A stretch of DNA of 64,000 nt from Neotamlana nanhaiensis (lineage in GTDB: Bacteria > Bacteroidota > Bacteroidia > Flavobacteriales > Flavobacteriaceae), in the NCBI RefSeq assembly GCF_000943555.1, contig NZ_JTDV01000003.1:62001-126000 (forward strand), in the 5' to 3' direction. The position numbers and the translations under genes were made by a program. The notes beneath the pieces were generated by a model. The model saw only the letters and a program-made list of their open reading frames with translations. It did no database searches and was not told where the DNA came from. Shown piece after piece: positions 50,133-59,181 of the stretch. The first letter of the stretch is position 1. The number at the start of each line of letters is the position of its first letter.

Positions 50133-51995
50133 TTAATCCTCTAATTTTTCACTCAATTCGAACCAGCGTTCTTCTTTAGCTTCAATGGTGTCAATGATGC
50201 CTTGTAGTTCTTCTGATAATTTATTTATATCGTCTTGGGTTAAATCGGGGTTTAAAAATTTGTCTTCAAGTTGTTTTTTGTCGTAAGTCAACGATTTTAA
50301 TTTGCTTTCAATGTTTTTAAGTTCTTTTTGTTCGTTGTAGTTTAATTTGTTGGCTTCATTTTGTTTAACGGCTTCATCTGTTTTTTTGTCTTCTTTTACC
50401 GTTGGTGTTTCTGGTTGGCTGTCTTCGTAAACACGATAATCGGTATAGTTTCCTGGGAAATCTTCAATGTCGCCTTCACCTTTAAAAACAAATAAATGAT
50501 CAACGATTTTATCCATGAAGTATCGGTCGTGAGAAACCACCATGATACAACCTGGGAAGTCTAATAAAAATTCTTCCAAGACATTTAGGGTTACAATGTC
50601 TAAATCGTTAGTGGGCTCATCAAGAATTAAAAAATTTGGATTCTGAATTAGAACCGTACATAAATACAGTCGTTTACGTTCGCCACCACTAAGTTTTTCA
50701 ACAAAATCGTATTGTTTTTTTCTACTGAATAAAAAGCGTTCTAAAAGCTGTTGTGCGCTAATTTGACGACCTTTTTTTAACGGAATATAATCGCCAAATT
50801 CTTTAATAACATCAATAACTTTTTGTTCTGGTTTTACAGCGATGCCGTTCTGGGTGTAATAGCCAAATTTTACCGTATCGCCTTTAATAACTTTCCCAGA
50901 ATCTGGTGCTAAGGTTTGGGTTAAAATGTTTAAAAATGTGGTTTTTCCTGTGCCGTTTTTTCCAATAATACCAATACGTTCGCCTTTTTTAAACGTGTAC
51001 TCAAACTTGTTTAAAATGGTTTTGTCTTTAAAGGCTTTCGAGACATTATGAAACTCAATTATTTTACTGCCCAAACGTTCCATGTTAAGCTCCAACTGCA
51101 CTTGGTGATCTTTACGGCGTTGGTGCGCACGGTGTTTAATATCGGAGAAATCATCAATTCTCGATTTCGATTTTGTGGTTCGTGCTTTAGGTTGACGGCG
51201 CATCCATTCTAACTCTTTTTTGTATAGTTGTTTGGCTTTGCCTGTTTCTACGGCTTCACGCTCAATACGATCGTCGCGTTTTTCGAGGTAATACGAGTAG
51301 TTGCCTTTATAGCTATACAGTTTGCCTTCGTCTAGCTCGATAATTTCGTTACAAACCCGCTCTAAAAAGTAGCGGTCGTGCGTTACCATAAAAAGAGTGA
51401 TGTTTTCTTTGGCGAAAAAATCTTCTAGCCATTCAATCATTTCAAGATCTAGGTGGTTGGTTGGTTCGTCAAGAATTAGTAAATCAGGTTTATTTATTAA
51501 AGCGTTTGCAAGAGCAAGACGTTTTTTTTGTCCGCCAGAAAGCGTGCTTATTTTTTGATTTAACTTTTCAAGTTTTAGTTTAAAAAGTATTTGTTTGTAT
51601 TGCGTTTCGAAATCCCAAGCTTGGTGACGCTCCATAGCTTCGAAAGCTTTTTGGTACGCAACAATGTCATCGGGATTTAACAGTGCTTTTTCGTAGTTTG
51701 ATATAATGTTTAAAACAGGATTGTCGCTAACAAAAATGGTTTCTTCAATAGTTAAATTGTTATCAAATTTAGGATCTTGCGAAAGAAAGGATACGTTTAT
51801 GTCTTTTCGGTAAATTACATTTCCATTATCGGGCGCGTCTTCACCAGAAAGAATTTTTAAAATAGATGTTTTTCCGGTTCCGTTTTTTGCTACAAAGGCT
51901 ATTTTCTGGTCTTTGTGGATGCTAAACGAGAGGTCTTGAAATAAAACAACCTCACCGTACGATTTCGATATGTTCTCGACTGTTAAGTAATTCAA
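50133..51995 (-). CDS. ABC-F ATPase (Uup-like)
   Basis: This soluble protein has two ABC domains and no membrane part: Walker A VAKNGTGKTSIL, signature LSGGQKKRLALANAL and Walker B LLILDEPTNHLD in the first; IGKNGTGKTTFL, LSGGERKRLYL and FLILDEPTNDLD in the second. It ends in a coiled-coil tail rich in Lys and Glu. ABC-F proteins act on the ribosome. Homologues start MNYLTVENISKSYGE, so I use the TTG at 51995, giving 620 residues; another TTG at 52031 would add 12 residues. Confidence 0.92.
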   Translation of the reverse strand: MNYLTVENISKSYGEVVLFQDLSFSIHKDQKIAFVAKNGTGKTSILKILSGEDAPDNGNVIYRKDINVSFLSQDPKFDNNLTIEETIFVSDNPVLNIISNYEKALLNPDDIVAYQKAFEAMERHQAWDFETQYKQILFKLKLEKLNQKISTLSGGQKKRLALANALINKPDLLILDEPTNHLDLEMIEWLEDFFAKENITLFMVTHDRYFLERVCNEIIELDEGKLYSYKGNYSYYLEKRDDRIEREAVETGKAKQLYKKELEWMRRQPKARTTKSKSRIDDFSDIKHRAHQRRKDHQVQLELNMERLGSKIIEFHNVSKAFKDKTILNKFEYTFKKGERIGIIGKNGTGKTTFLNILTQTLAPDSGKVIKGDTVKFGYYTQNGIAVKPEQKVIDVIKEFGDYIPLKKGRQISAQQLLERFLFSRKKQYDFVEKLSGGERKRLYLCTVLIQNPNFLILDEPTNDLDIVTLNVLEEFLLDFPGCIMVVSHDRYFMDKIVDHLFVFKGEGDIEDFPGNYTDYRVYEDSQPETPTVKEDKKTDEAVKQNEANKLNYNEQKELKNIESKLKSLTYDKKQLEDKFLNPDLTQDDINKLSEELQGIIDTIEAKEERWFELSEKLED

Positions 51996-52069
51996 AGGAT
52001 ATTTTTTTGCAAATAACGCATAAAATACCAAAAAATTAGTTATATGTTTTATTGTTCATGCCTAAAACT

Positions 52070-52077
52070 TATATTTG
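52070..52077 (+). promoter_or_regulatory. -7 box of the polysaccharide cluster
   Basis: TATATTTG is a perfect TAnnTTTG match, 20 bases before the ATG of the export lipoprotein, with a TTG at 52052-52054 that could serve as the -33 element. It is the only clear promoter seen before the cluster. Confidence 0.6.
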
Positions 52078-52097
52078 TCAGAAATCCGTCTACCACA

Positions 52098-52886
52098 ATG
52101 AATAAATATTTAGTATTTGTTTACTTAATTTTTTGTGTTTTTTTTTCGTCTTGTATAACTAATAGAGATTTGGTTTATTTACAAGAAAGAGAAGGTTTAA
52201 CTGCCGAAGACCTTGGGTTAATTGAGCAGCCCAAACCCTATCGTGTACAAGTTAACGATATGTTGAGTATAAGGGTAAAGGCACTCGATCAAGAATTGGT
52301 GAGTATCTTTAATCCAGTTGGTGAATCGGATTCAGGTAGTCAATCTGGAGGATTGTACTTTAATGGTTTTACTGTAGATATGCACGGTAATATTGAATTT
52401 CCTGTTTTAGGGAAAATGAATGTTCTTGGATTTACAATAGCAGAAATAAAAGAAAAAGTAGAAACTGAACTCCTAAAACAATATTTTAAAGAAACAGCCG
52501 AAATTTTTGTAACTGTTAAATTAGCAGGGTTAAAATATACCACCATTGGCGAAATTGGTACAGGAGTACACACCTTATTACAAGATCGGGTTAATATTAT
52601 TGAAGCTTTAGCTAATGCAGGTGATATAACCCAAACGGGAGATAGAAAGGACGTTTTAATTATAAGGCAATACCCCGAAGGGCAACGCATTCATCATATT
52701 GATTTGACTGATGTTAAAGCTATGAAATCGCCATATTACTACATAGAACCAAATGATATTATTTTAGTAAAGCCATTAAAAAGAAAGGCTTTGGGAGCAG
52801 GACAAACAGCAATGCAAAACTTAGCTACAATATCGTCTATAGTATCACTGCTTGTTTCGACGTATTTTTTAACAAGAAACCTTTAA
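52098..52886 (+). CDS. Polysaccharide export lipoprotein (Wza-like OPX)
   Basis: This 262-residue protein has a lipoprotein signal with lipobox FSSC near Cys18, followed by ITNRDLVYLQE. It has a Poly_export domain (PYRVQVNDMLSIRVKALDQE near 46-65) and a SLBB domain (TTIGEIGTGVHTLLQDRVNI near 153-172). OPX proteins form the outer-membrane channel for polysaccharide. The C-terminus ends in a hydrophobic stretch near 235-262. I start at the ATG at 52098, which puts the signal peptide first; 18 upstream codons precede it. It is the first gene of the cluster. Confidence 0.92.
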   Translation: MNKYLVFVYLIFCVFFSSCITNRDLVYLQEREGLTAEDLGLIEQPKPYRVQVNDMLSIRVKALDQELVSIFNPVGESDSGSQSGGLYFNGFTVDMHGNIEFPVLGKMNVLGFTIAEIKEKVETELLKQYFKETAEIFVTVKLAGLKYTTIGEIGTGVHTLLQDRVNIIEALANAGDITQTGDRKDVLIIRQYPEGQRIHHIDLTDVKAMKSPYYYIEPNDIILVKPLKRKALGAGQTAMQNLATISSIVSLLVSTYFLTRNL

Positions 52887-52895
52887 TTTTAGATC

Positions 52896-55358
52896 ATGGA
52901 AGAAGAGTTTGAAGGATCGGAATCGTCTGGAGGTGGATTGTCTTTTGATATAAAAGCATTTATAAGCCGTGTTATAAGTTATTGGAAATTATTCGTGCTT
53001 TTTATAGGTGTTGGTGTGTTTATTGTTTATCAGCAAAATATAAGAACACAGCAATCGTATAGATTAAGTACTCAAATTTCAGTAGAAGATGAGTCGAACC
53101 CTTTATTTACATCCAACACTAGTTTAACTTTTAATTGGGGTGGTGTCTCAGGTAAAGTTCAAACTATTTTAAATTCGTTAAAATCGAGGTCTTTACACGA
53201 AAAGGTGGTCGATAACCTGGAGTTTTATTTATCTTATTTAAAGCAATCCAGATTCAGAAAAGACGATGTTTATACCTATGCGCCGTTTAAATTCGATATT
53301 ACACCAAATACCTATCAGCTTTTAAATATCCCAATACGCATTACTTTTTTAGATAATGATTCAGTTGAGGTTTATGTGAATTTTGAAACCAATACAGTAC
53401 AAACTCAAAATTATACCGATAAAACAAAAGAAACCATTAGTGTAAACTTGGGTGAGTTTAAAAAGCAATATCGTTTAAACGATGTTATAGACTTGCCTTT
53501 TTTAAATGGTATTGTTTCACTTAGAGCGAAACGAAAAGTAGCTCCAGGTGATGAATTTTATATACAGTTTGGTAATTTTGATGGTATTGTAAGTAAGTAC
53601 AGAAATAAACTAAATATAAATAATCCAAAAAATTCGGCCATTTTAAACTTAAGTATGGTTGATGTTAATAAGGCAAAAATTGTAGATTATTTAAATGAAA
53701 CCGTTCAGGTTTTAAGTGAAGAGCAACTAGATAGAAAAAACCAATTTGTTACAAATACTATTAATTTTATTGATGCGCAATTAGATCGTGTCAAAAATCA
53801 ACTAACCTTAAATGCAGATTCATTAAATAGATATAAAGAACAAAATAAAATATTTAATTTAACCGAAGAAGGTGCCATAATAAATTCTAAAATTAATAAT
53901 CTAGAAGAATCTCGGGAAACTCAAAAGGAAAAACTAGCCTATTATGCAAGTTTAAAAACCTATTTAGAAACTAGCGATTCGTTTACCGAAATTCCAGCAC
54001 CAGCAGTAGCAGGAATTGATGATGGACACATACTAGGAAATATTGGTGAGATTAATAAATTGTCGGTTCAAAAATCAAAATATAGTTCTACGGTAAGAAG
54101 TGATGCTACTATTTTTGAAGATTTAAACCGACAAATAGAAGGCTTAAAAAATGTGATTTTCGAAAATATTAGTTCGGTTACCAAAGAAACAAATCGAGAA
54201 ATAGGAATTATAGATTCTAAAATTGCCATAGAAGAAGCAAAAATTCGAAAACTGCCAAAGGCTCAACAACAATTATTCGATATACAAAGGCAGTATTCGT
54301 TAAGCGAAAGAACTTATAACATGTTTTTGTCAAAACGTGGAGAGGCCGATATTATAAAATCGGCAAGTGTATCAGATGTTTTGGTTATCGATACCGCTAA
54401 AGATACAGGCGCTGTACCTATTGATTTAAAGTTGAGTTCTCGATATTTATTCGCCGTTATTGGTGGAATTTTACCACCGCTGATTTTAGCGTTTTTGCTT
54501 ACCTTTTTCGATACTAAAATTCATAATCCGCAAGTACTCGAAAATTTATCGAATATCCCGCTTCTAGGTGTTGTTGGTAAAAATACGCTCGACAATAATT
54601 TAGCGGTACAACGCAAGCCAAAATCTACTATGGCAGAGGCATTTAGGGCATTGCGTTCTAGTTTGCAGTATTTTTATAAAACGAAGAGTTTGCAGGGAAC
54701 AAAATCGGTTATGGTAACCTCGTCGGTAAGTGGTGAAGGTAAAACCTTTTGTTCTATAAATATTGCTACCGTTTTTGCAATGAGTGGTAAAAAAACAGTT
54801 TTAGTTGGGTTAGATTTGCGCAAGCCAAAAATATTTGGAGATTTTGAAATTAAAAACGAAGTAGGTGTTGTAAATTATTTAATTGGGCAAAAGCAGTATG
54901 ACGAAGTGGTGCAAAAAACTATGGTTGAAAATTTAGATGTAATAACCTCTGGCCCAATTCCTCCAAATCCTTCAGAATTACTTATGAGTGAACGTATGGA
55001 CGATTTAATGGCAACATTAAAAGAAAAGTACGATTATGTCGTTTTAGATACACCTCCTGTTGGTCTTGTAGCCGATGCTCTTGAGCTTACCGAGTATGTT
55101 GATGCTTCAATTTATGTTGTTCGGCAAGATTATACCCAAAAAGGTATGATTAACTTGGTAAACGATAAATACAACAAGGGCGAAATTAAAAATTTAAGCT
55201 TTGTGTATAATGGCTTTAACCAAAAAGGAAAATATGGCTATGGTTATGGTTACGGCTATGGTTACGGCTATGGTTATGGAGCATATGCTAATGGCTATCA
55301 TGAAAACGATAAGAAAAAAGGTTTTCTTGAAAAGTTAAAAAAGCTTTTTGTTAAATAA
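52896..55358 (+). CDS. Polysaccharide co-polymerase with BY-type tyrosine kinase (Wzc-like)
   Basis: This 820-residue inner-membrane protein has a membrane segment near 33-48, a long periplasmic coiled-coil part (about 270-470), a second membrane segment near 518-538, and a C-terminal BY-kinase: SSVSGEGKTFCSINIA (Walker A), LVGLDLRKPK (A'), YDYVVLDTPPVGLVAD (B). The tail has (Tyr-Gly)8 and further tyrosines, the likely autophosphorylation cluster. It controls chain length and export with the OPX lipoprotein. It follows that gene by 9 bases. Confidence 0.94.
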   Translation: MEEEFEGSESSGGGLSFDIKAFISRVISYWKLFVLFIGVGVFIVYQQNIRTQQSYRLSTQISVEDESNPLFTSNTSLTFNWGGVSGKVQTILNSLKSRSLHEKVVDNLEFYLSYLKQSRFRKDDVYTYAPFKFDITPNTYQLLNIPIRITFLDNDSVEVYVNFETNTVQTQNYTDKTKETISVNLGEFKKQYRLNDVIDLPFLNGIVSLRAKRKVAPGDEFYIQFGNFDGIVSKYRNKLNINNPKNSAILNLSMVDVNKAKIVDYLNETVQVLSEEQLDRKNQFVTNTINFIDAQLDRVKNQLTLNADSLNRYKEQNKIFNLTEEGAIINSKINNLEESRETQKEKLAYYASLKTYLETSDSFTEIPAPAVAGIDDGHILGNIGEINKLSVQKSKYSSTVRSDATIFEDLNRQIEGLKNVIFENISSVTKETNREIGIIDSKIAIEEAKIRKLPKAQQQLFDIQRQYSLSERTYNMFLSKRGEADIIKSASVSDVLVIDTAKDTGAVPIDLKLSSRYLFAVIGGILPPLILAFLLTFFDTKIHNPQVLENLSNIPLLGVVGKNTLDNNLAVQRKPKSTMAEAFRALRSSLQYFYKTKSLQGTKSVMVTSSVSGEGKTFCSINIATVFAMSGKKTVLVGLDLRKPKIFGDFEIKNEVGVVNYLIGQKQYDEVVQKTMVENLDVITSGPIPPNPSELLMSERMDDLMATLKEKYDYVVLDTPPVGLVADALELTEYVDASIYVVRQDYTQKGMINLVNDKYNKGEIKNLSFVYNGFNQKGKYGYGYGYGYGYGYGYGAYANGYHENDKKKGFLEKLKKLFVK
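55233..55280 (+). repeat. Coding tandem repeat, eight hexamers (Tyr-Gly)8
   Basis: Eight 6-base units (TATGGC, TATGGT, TATGGT, TACGGC, TATGGT, TACGGC, TATGGT, TATGGA) encode the (Tyr-Gly)8 tail of the kinase. Because the unit is six bases, gain or loss keeps the reading frame and changes the number of tyrosines. Confidence 0.9.
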
Positions 55359-55366
55359 TTTTTTTA

Positions 55367-56206
55367 ATGGAAACGAGAATTTATAAAAAAGAAAATAGCC
55401 TTAGTTTTTTAAAAATTTTAAAGGAAAGTCTTAACGATGTTTTTGGGGCAAGGTTTTTGGCAAGACAATTGGCCGAACGAGACATAAAAGCCCAATACAG
55501 ACAGTCGTATTTAGGTGTAATATGGGTCTTTATTATGCCAATTACCACAGCTATAGTATGGATATTCTTAAGTAGCTCAGGTACAGTTCAATTATCCGAT
55601 ACTGGTATAAGTTACCCGGTTTATGTGTTTTCAGGAACTTTAATTTGGTCTATTTTTAAAGAAGCATTAACTATGCCAACGGCAAGTACTAATGGTGCTC
55701 GTGGACTTTTAAGTAAAATTAACTTTCCTAAAGAAGCTCTAATTTTATCGGGCATATATAAAATGATATTTAACAGTGTATTTAAAATAGGGTTGCTTTT
55801 TATTTTAATGCTTATTTACAAAGTTAATTTTAGTTTAACTATGTTATTATTTCCAGTGGGCTTGGTTGTTCTTATTTTACTAGGTGTGGCAGTAGGTTTA
55901 ATTTTAACTCCCTTTAGTATGTTGTATAAAGATATAGGTAAAGTAATAAATTTAGTAATGTCATTTTTTATGTATGTAACTCCTGTGGTATACGCTGTAC
56001 CTAGTAATGGGCTCATGAAAACTTTTATGGAGTTAAATCCACTAACCTATGTTATTGGTATAACTAGAGATATGCTTTTTAACGGTACTTTTACTTATTT
56101 AAACATTTATATTTTAATTGTAATTTTATGTTTGCCAGTGTTTATGTTAGGGTTAGTTTGGTACCGCCTATCTATTCCTGTAATTGTAGAACGTTTAAGT
56201 GCTTAG
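55367..56206 (+). CDS. Polysaccharide ABC exporter permease (Wzm-like)
   Basis: This 279-residue ABC-2-type permease has an amphipathic N-terminus, the ERDIKAQYRQSYLGVIWVFI motif near 38-57 and about six membrane segments (near 50-70, 78-98, 125-150, 160-190, 200-215, 245-265). With the next gene's ATPase it would move a finished glycan across the inner membrane. It lies 8 bases after the kinase gene, and its stop is one base from the ATPase start. Confidence 0.92.
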   Translation: METRIYKKENSLSFLKILKESLNDVFGARFLARQLAERDIKAQYRQSYLGVIWVFIMPITTAIVWIFLSSSGTVQLSDTGISYPVYVFSGTLIWSIFKEALTMPTASTNGARGLLSKINFPKEALILSGIYKMIFNSVFKIGLLFILMLIYKVNFSLTMLLFPVGLVVLILLGVAVGLILTPFSMLYKDIGKVINLVMSFFMYVTPVVYAVPSNGLMKTFMELNPLTYVIGITRDMLFNGTFTYLNIYILIVILCLPVFMLGLVWYRLSIPVIVERLSA

Positions 56207-56207
56207 C

Positions 56208-57425
56208 ATGGAAAATGATGAGGTATTAGTAAAAGTAGAAGGGCTTAGCAAAAAGTTTTGTAAGGATTTAAAAACAAGCCTTTGGTATGGTATAAAAGAC
56301 TTAATAAGTGGCGTAAAAGGCAATAAAAACGAAAGGGTATTACGCCCTAAAGAATTTTGGGCAGTAAAGGATGTTAATTTTGAGCTTAAACGTGGGGAAT
56401 GTTTGGGTTTAATTGGGCATAATGGTGCTGGTAAATCAACTTTGTTGAAAATTTTAAACGGACTAATAAAACCTGATTCTGGTCAAGTAACTATAAAAGG
56501 ACGTGTAGGTGCATTAATTGAACTAGGAGCTGGGTTTAACCCTATTTTGAGTGGTCGCGAAAACATCTATAACAACGGAGCTATTTTAGGGTTTTCACGA
56601 AAGGAAATTGATGACAAGCTTGAAGAGATTATAGATTTTGCCGAAATACGGGAGTTTATAGATATGCCTGTGCAAAACTATAGTAGTGGCATGAAAGTGC
56701 GTTTAGGGTTTGCCGTTGCAGCTCAAATGGAGCCTGATGTACTAATAATTGATGAGGTTTTAGCGGTTGGGGATGTAGGTTTTAAAATAAAATGTTATAA
56801 CAAAATAAGTGAAATGACTTCTAAATGTGCTGTCATATTTGTTTCACATTCAATGCCACAAATTGCAAGAGTTTGTACCGATTGTATTCTACTAAATAGA
56901 GGTGTAGGAGAGTATTTTGAAGGAGATGTTGGTCGAGCTATTGAAGCCTATGATAAAAGTTTTTTTAAAGAAGAGAGTACTATAAATGTTATAAGCGATT
57001 ATTTTAGTGTTGAAGAAATTTTCATAAATGGAAATTCAATGTTAAAAAGTAACTCAAGGATAAAATTGAGTTTTGGTAAGCAACTTCTTGTTAATTCGAA
57101 ATTACGATTTTTAAATGATTTTAAGCTAAGTAAAGTACAATTTTCTTTAGTCATTACAGATAAATCTCAAAGAGCAGTTGCTATTGCAGAAAATGAATTT
57201 GATACAAAATTGAAGTTGATTGATAATGTAATTAATTTTAATGTGAATATTCAAGAATTAAATTTAACTAGTAATATTTATTCTTTAACCCTTAATGTTA
57301 TAGGAAGAACCGTTAATAATACAAGAATAGTACTAGGAAGAGTTCTTTATTTTTCCGAGTTGGAAGTAATAGGTAAAAAACAAGAAAGTTATGCTCCCGT
57401 AATACTAAATTCTAAATGGGGTTAA
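56208..57425 (+). CDS. Polysaccharide ABC exporter ATPase with C-terminal extension (Wzt-like)
   Basis: This 405-residue ATPase has Walker A GHNGAGKST near 67-75, ABC signature YSSGMKVRLGFAVAAQ near 161-176 and Walker B VLIIDEVLAVGD near 182-193, ending with an H-loop. The extension from about 250 to 405 is beta-rich, as in Wzt proteins whose C-terminal domain binds the glycan cap, so the exported chain may carry a recognised terminal group. I start at the ATG at 56208, one base after the permease stop; a GTG three codons upstream is less likely. Confidence 0.92.
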   Translation: MENDEVLVKVEGLSKKFCKDLKTSLWYGIKDLISGVKGNKNERVLRPKEFWAVKDVNFELKRGECLGLIGHNGAGKSTLLKILNGLIKPDSGQVTIKGRVGALIELGAGFNPILSGRENIYNNGAILGFSRKEIDDKLEEIIDFAEIREFIDMPVQNYSSGMKVRLGFAVAAQMEPDVLIIDEVLAVGDVGFKIKCYNKISEMTSKCAVIFVSHSMPQIARVCTDCILLNRGVGEYFEGDVGRAIEAYDKSFFKEESTINVISDYFSVEEIFINGNSMLKSNSRIKLSFGKQLLVNSKLRFLNDFKLSKVQFSLVITDKSQRAVAIAENEFDTKLKLIDNVINFNVNIQELNLTSNIYSLTLNVIGRTVNNTRIVLGRVLYFSELEVIGKKQESYAPVILNSKWG

Positions 57426-58055
57426 ATGGTAATTTCAAAAAATAAGAAGTTTATTTTTATTCATATTCCTAAAAGTGCAGGAACAAGTATACAATCTGCA
57501 TTAGAGTTAAATTTGAATAATGAAAATCATTGGGCTGTTTCAAAAACAACTAAGCACCAATCTCTAAAAGACTTGATAACGCTCTACGAACATTCTAATT
57601 TTTTGGAAAAACTTGTTCAAGATTTTAGTTTTTTAAATTATTACAAGTTTGCTGTAGTAAGAAACCCTTTCGACAGATTACTTTCACTTTATAACTATTT
57701 AAAAAAGTATGAGGTTAGAAAAGAAATTAAAAGTGTGGAGACTTTTGAAGAATTTATTGAGAAACTAGAAGATGAAAATAGCTGGGTTTCAGGACTTTAC
57801 TCTGCTAAAACACAGTTGAGTTATTTGGTAGATATGCAAGGTGTTATGAGTATTGATCTTGTTGGAAGATTCGAAAACATTCCATTTTTTTTAAACGAAC
57901 TTGAAGCTAAAATTGATATGAAATTGGAGTTGAAGCAAATGAACGTTTCGCAACTAGTTAAGCCTTCTTATCGTCAAGTGTATTCTACTTATTCAAGAAA
58001 AATTATTGAAGACAAATTTGTTGACGATTTAAACAGTTTTAATTATGAATTTTAA
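57426..58055 (+). CDS. Sulfotransferase family 2 protein
   Basis: This 209-residue protein has the two PAPS-binding blocks: FIFIHIPKSAGTSIQSALEL near 9-28 (5'-phosphosulfate loop) and YYKFAVVRNPFDRLLSLYNY near 70-89 (3'-phosphate block). It probably sulfates a sugar of the exported glycan. The ATG directly follows the ATPase stop (TAAATG), so it belongs to the same operon. Confidence 0.88.
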   Translation: MVISKNKKFIFIHIPKSAGTSIQSALELNLNNENHWAVSKTTKHQSLKDLITLYEHSNFLEKLVQDFSFLNYYKFAVVRNPFDRLLSLYNYLKKYEVRKEIKSVETFEEFIEKLEDENSWVSGLYSAKTQLSYLVDMQGVMSIDLVGRFENIPFFLNELEAKIDMKLELKQMNVSQLVKPSYRQVYSTYSRKIIEDKFVDDLNSFNYEF

Positions 58056-58068
58056 TAAAACAAAATGA

Positions 58069-59181
58069 ATGAAGGTTCTTTTAGTAAACGATACAAGAAT
58101 TGAAACAAATCCAGGGTGTCACGCAACTGTTTCAGAACTTATAAATTTTGTAGAGAAGAGCATTACTATCACTAATATTGACCTTTTAAATTTAGGGTCA
58201 GAATACGATATATTTCCTAATCAAGTTTATATTAAAAATCATAAAATATTTAGAATTCGTTTATTAAAGAAGCTATGGTCTAAAATAAAGGTGTTGAATT
58301 CATTCTTTTGTATTAACATACGTATATGGAAACAAGCTGCCAATTATAGCATTTCTGACTCTACAAAGAACAAAATTTTAAACTCAGATTTGGTTATTGT
58401 AAATATGGAGGGTACAATTCATGACAATAGCATTAGCGGGTTAGCATTATTAGCAATTACTTATTTTGCAAAGAGACAAGGAAGATATGTCGCTATGGTT
58501 AACGGTACATACCAGAATATGGACAAACGATTATCAAGAAAGGTTTTAAATTCAATAGATTTTTTAAGTGTAAGAGAGCCTGTTTCTTATGATTATTTAA
58601 AAAAAATGAAAATTAGAGTTAATTTAATTCCTGATTTCGCGTTTTTAGCAAATATTAATTCAACACTTAATTTCACATTAACACCAGATAAAAAATGTCT
58701 TTACACAGTTGGGGTTTTAGGTGTTTATCCCAATAAAAAAAATGGTATAAAATTTAAGACCATTGAAACTCATATTGAAGATATAAAAAGGTCAGGATTT
58801 AAACCATATTATTTACAAATCGAAGAAAAGGAAGATAAAATAGTAGAAAAATTAAAAGTACAAGGAATTAATGTAATTTCGTTAGAAGCAGGTGTAAATT
58901 ATAAAAACATAGGCAGTTTATTAAGTGACTTTAATTTGTTGATTACAGGGAGGTATCATGTAGGGATTTTTGGGTTAATGGTTAATACACCTACATTGTT
59001 TTTAAATTCTAATACCTACAAAATAGAGGGACTATTAAAATTACTAAATTTAGACACTGGTTTAGTTTATAGGAATAATTTAATGTCTATGTTACCAGTA
59101 AAATATAAGACGACTCTACCAGATAATAAAATGTTTGATGTTTTTCGCGATTTCTTAATTAAAGTGTCAACAAAAGATTGA
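58069..59181 (+). CDS. Polysaccharide pyruvyl transferase family protein
   Basis: This 370-residue protein fits the PS_pyruv_trans family: VNMEGTIHDNSISGLALLAI near 115-134, KMKIRVNLIPDFAFL near 179-193, and LLSDFNLLITGRYHVGIFGL near 288-307 with the Arg-Tyr-His motif typical of the active site. It likely adds a ketal pyruvate to a sugar. It ends by overlapping the next gene by 4 bases. Confidence 0.8.
   Translation: MKVLLVNDTRIETNPGCHATVSELINFVEKSITITNIDLLNLGSEYDIFPNQVYIKNHKIFRIRLLKKLWSKIKVLNSFFCINIRIWKQAANYSISDSTKNKILNSDLVIVNMEGTIHDNSISGLALLAITYFAKRQGRYVAMVNGTYQNMDKRLSRKVLNSIDFLSVREPVSYDYLKKMKIRVNLIPDFAFLANINSTLNFTLTPDKKCLYTVGVLGVYPNKKNGIKFKTIETHIEDIKRSGFKPYYLQIEEKEDKIVEKLKVQGINVISLEAGVNYKNIGSLLSDFNLLITGRYHVGIFGLMVNTPTLFLNSNTYKIEGLLKLLNLDTGLVYRNNLMSMLPVKYKTTLPDNKMFDVFRDFLIKVSTKD

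Noticed and set aside
55233-55280. Hexamer array taken as a CRISPR or satellite
   Set aside because: The units are coding, have no spacers and lie in frame within the kinase tail.
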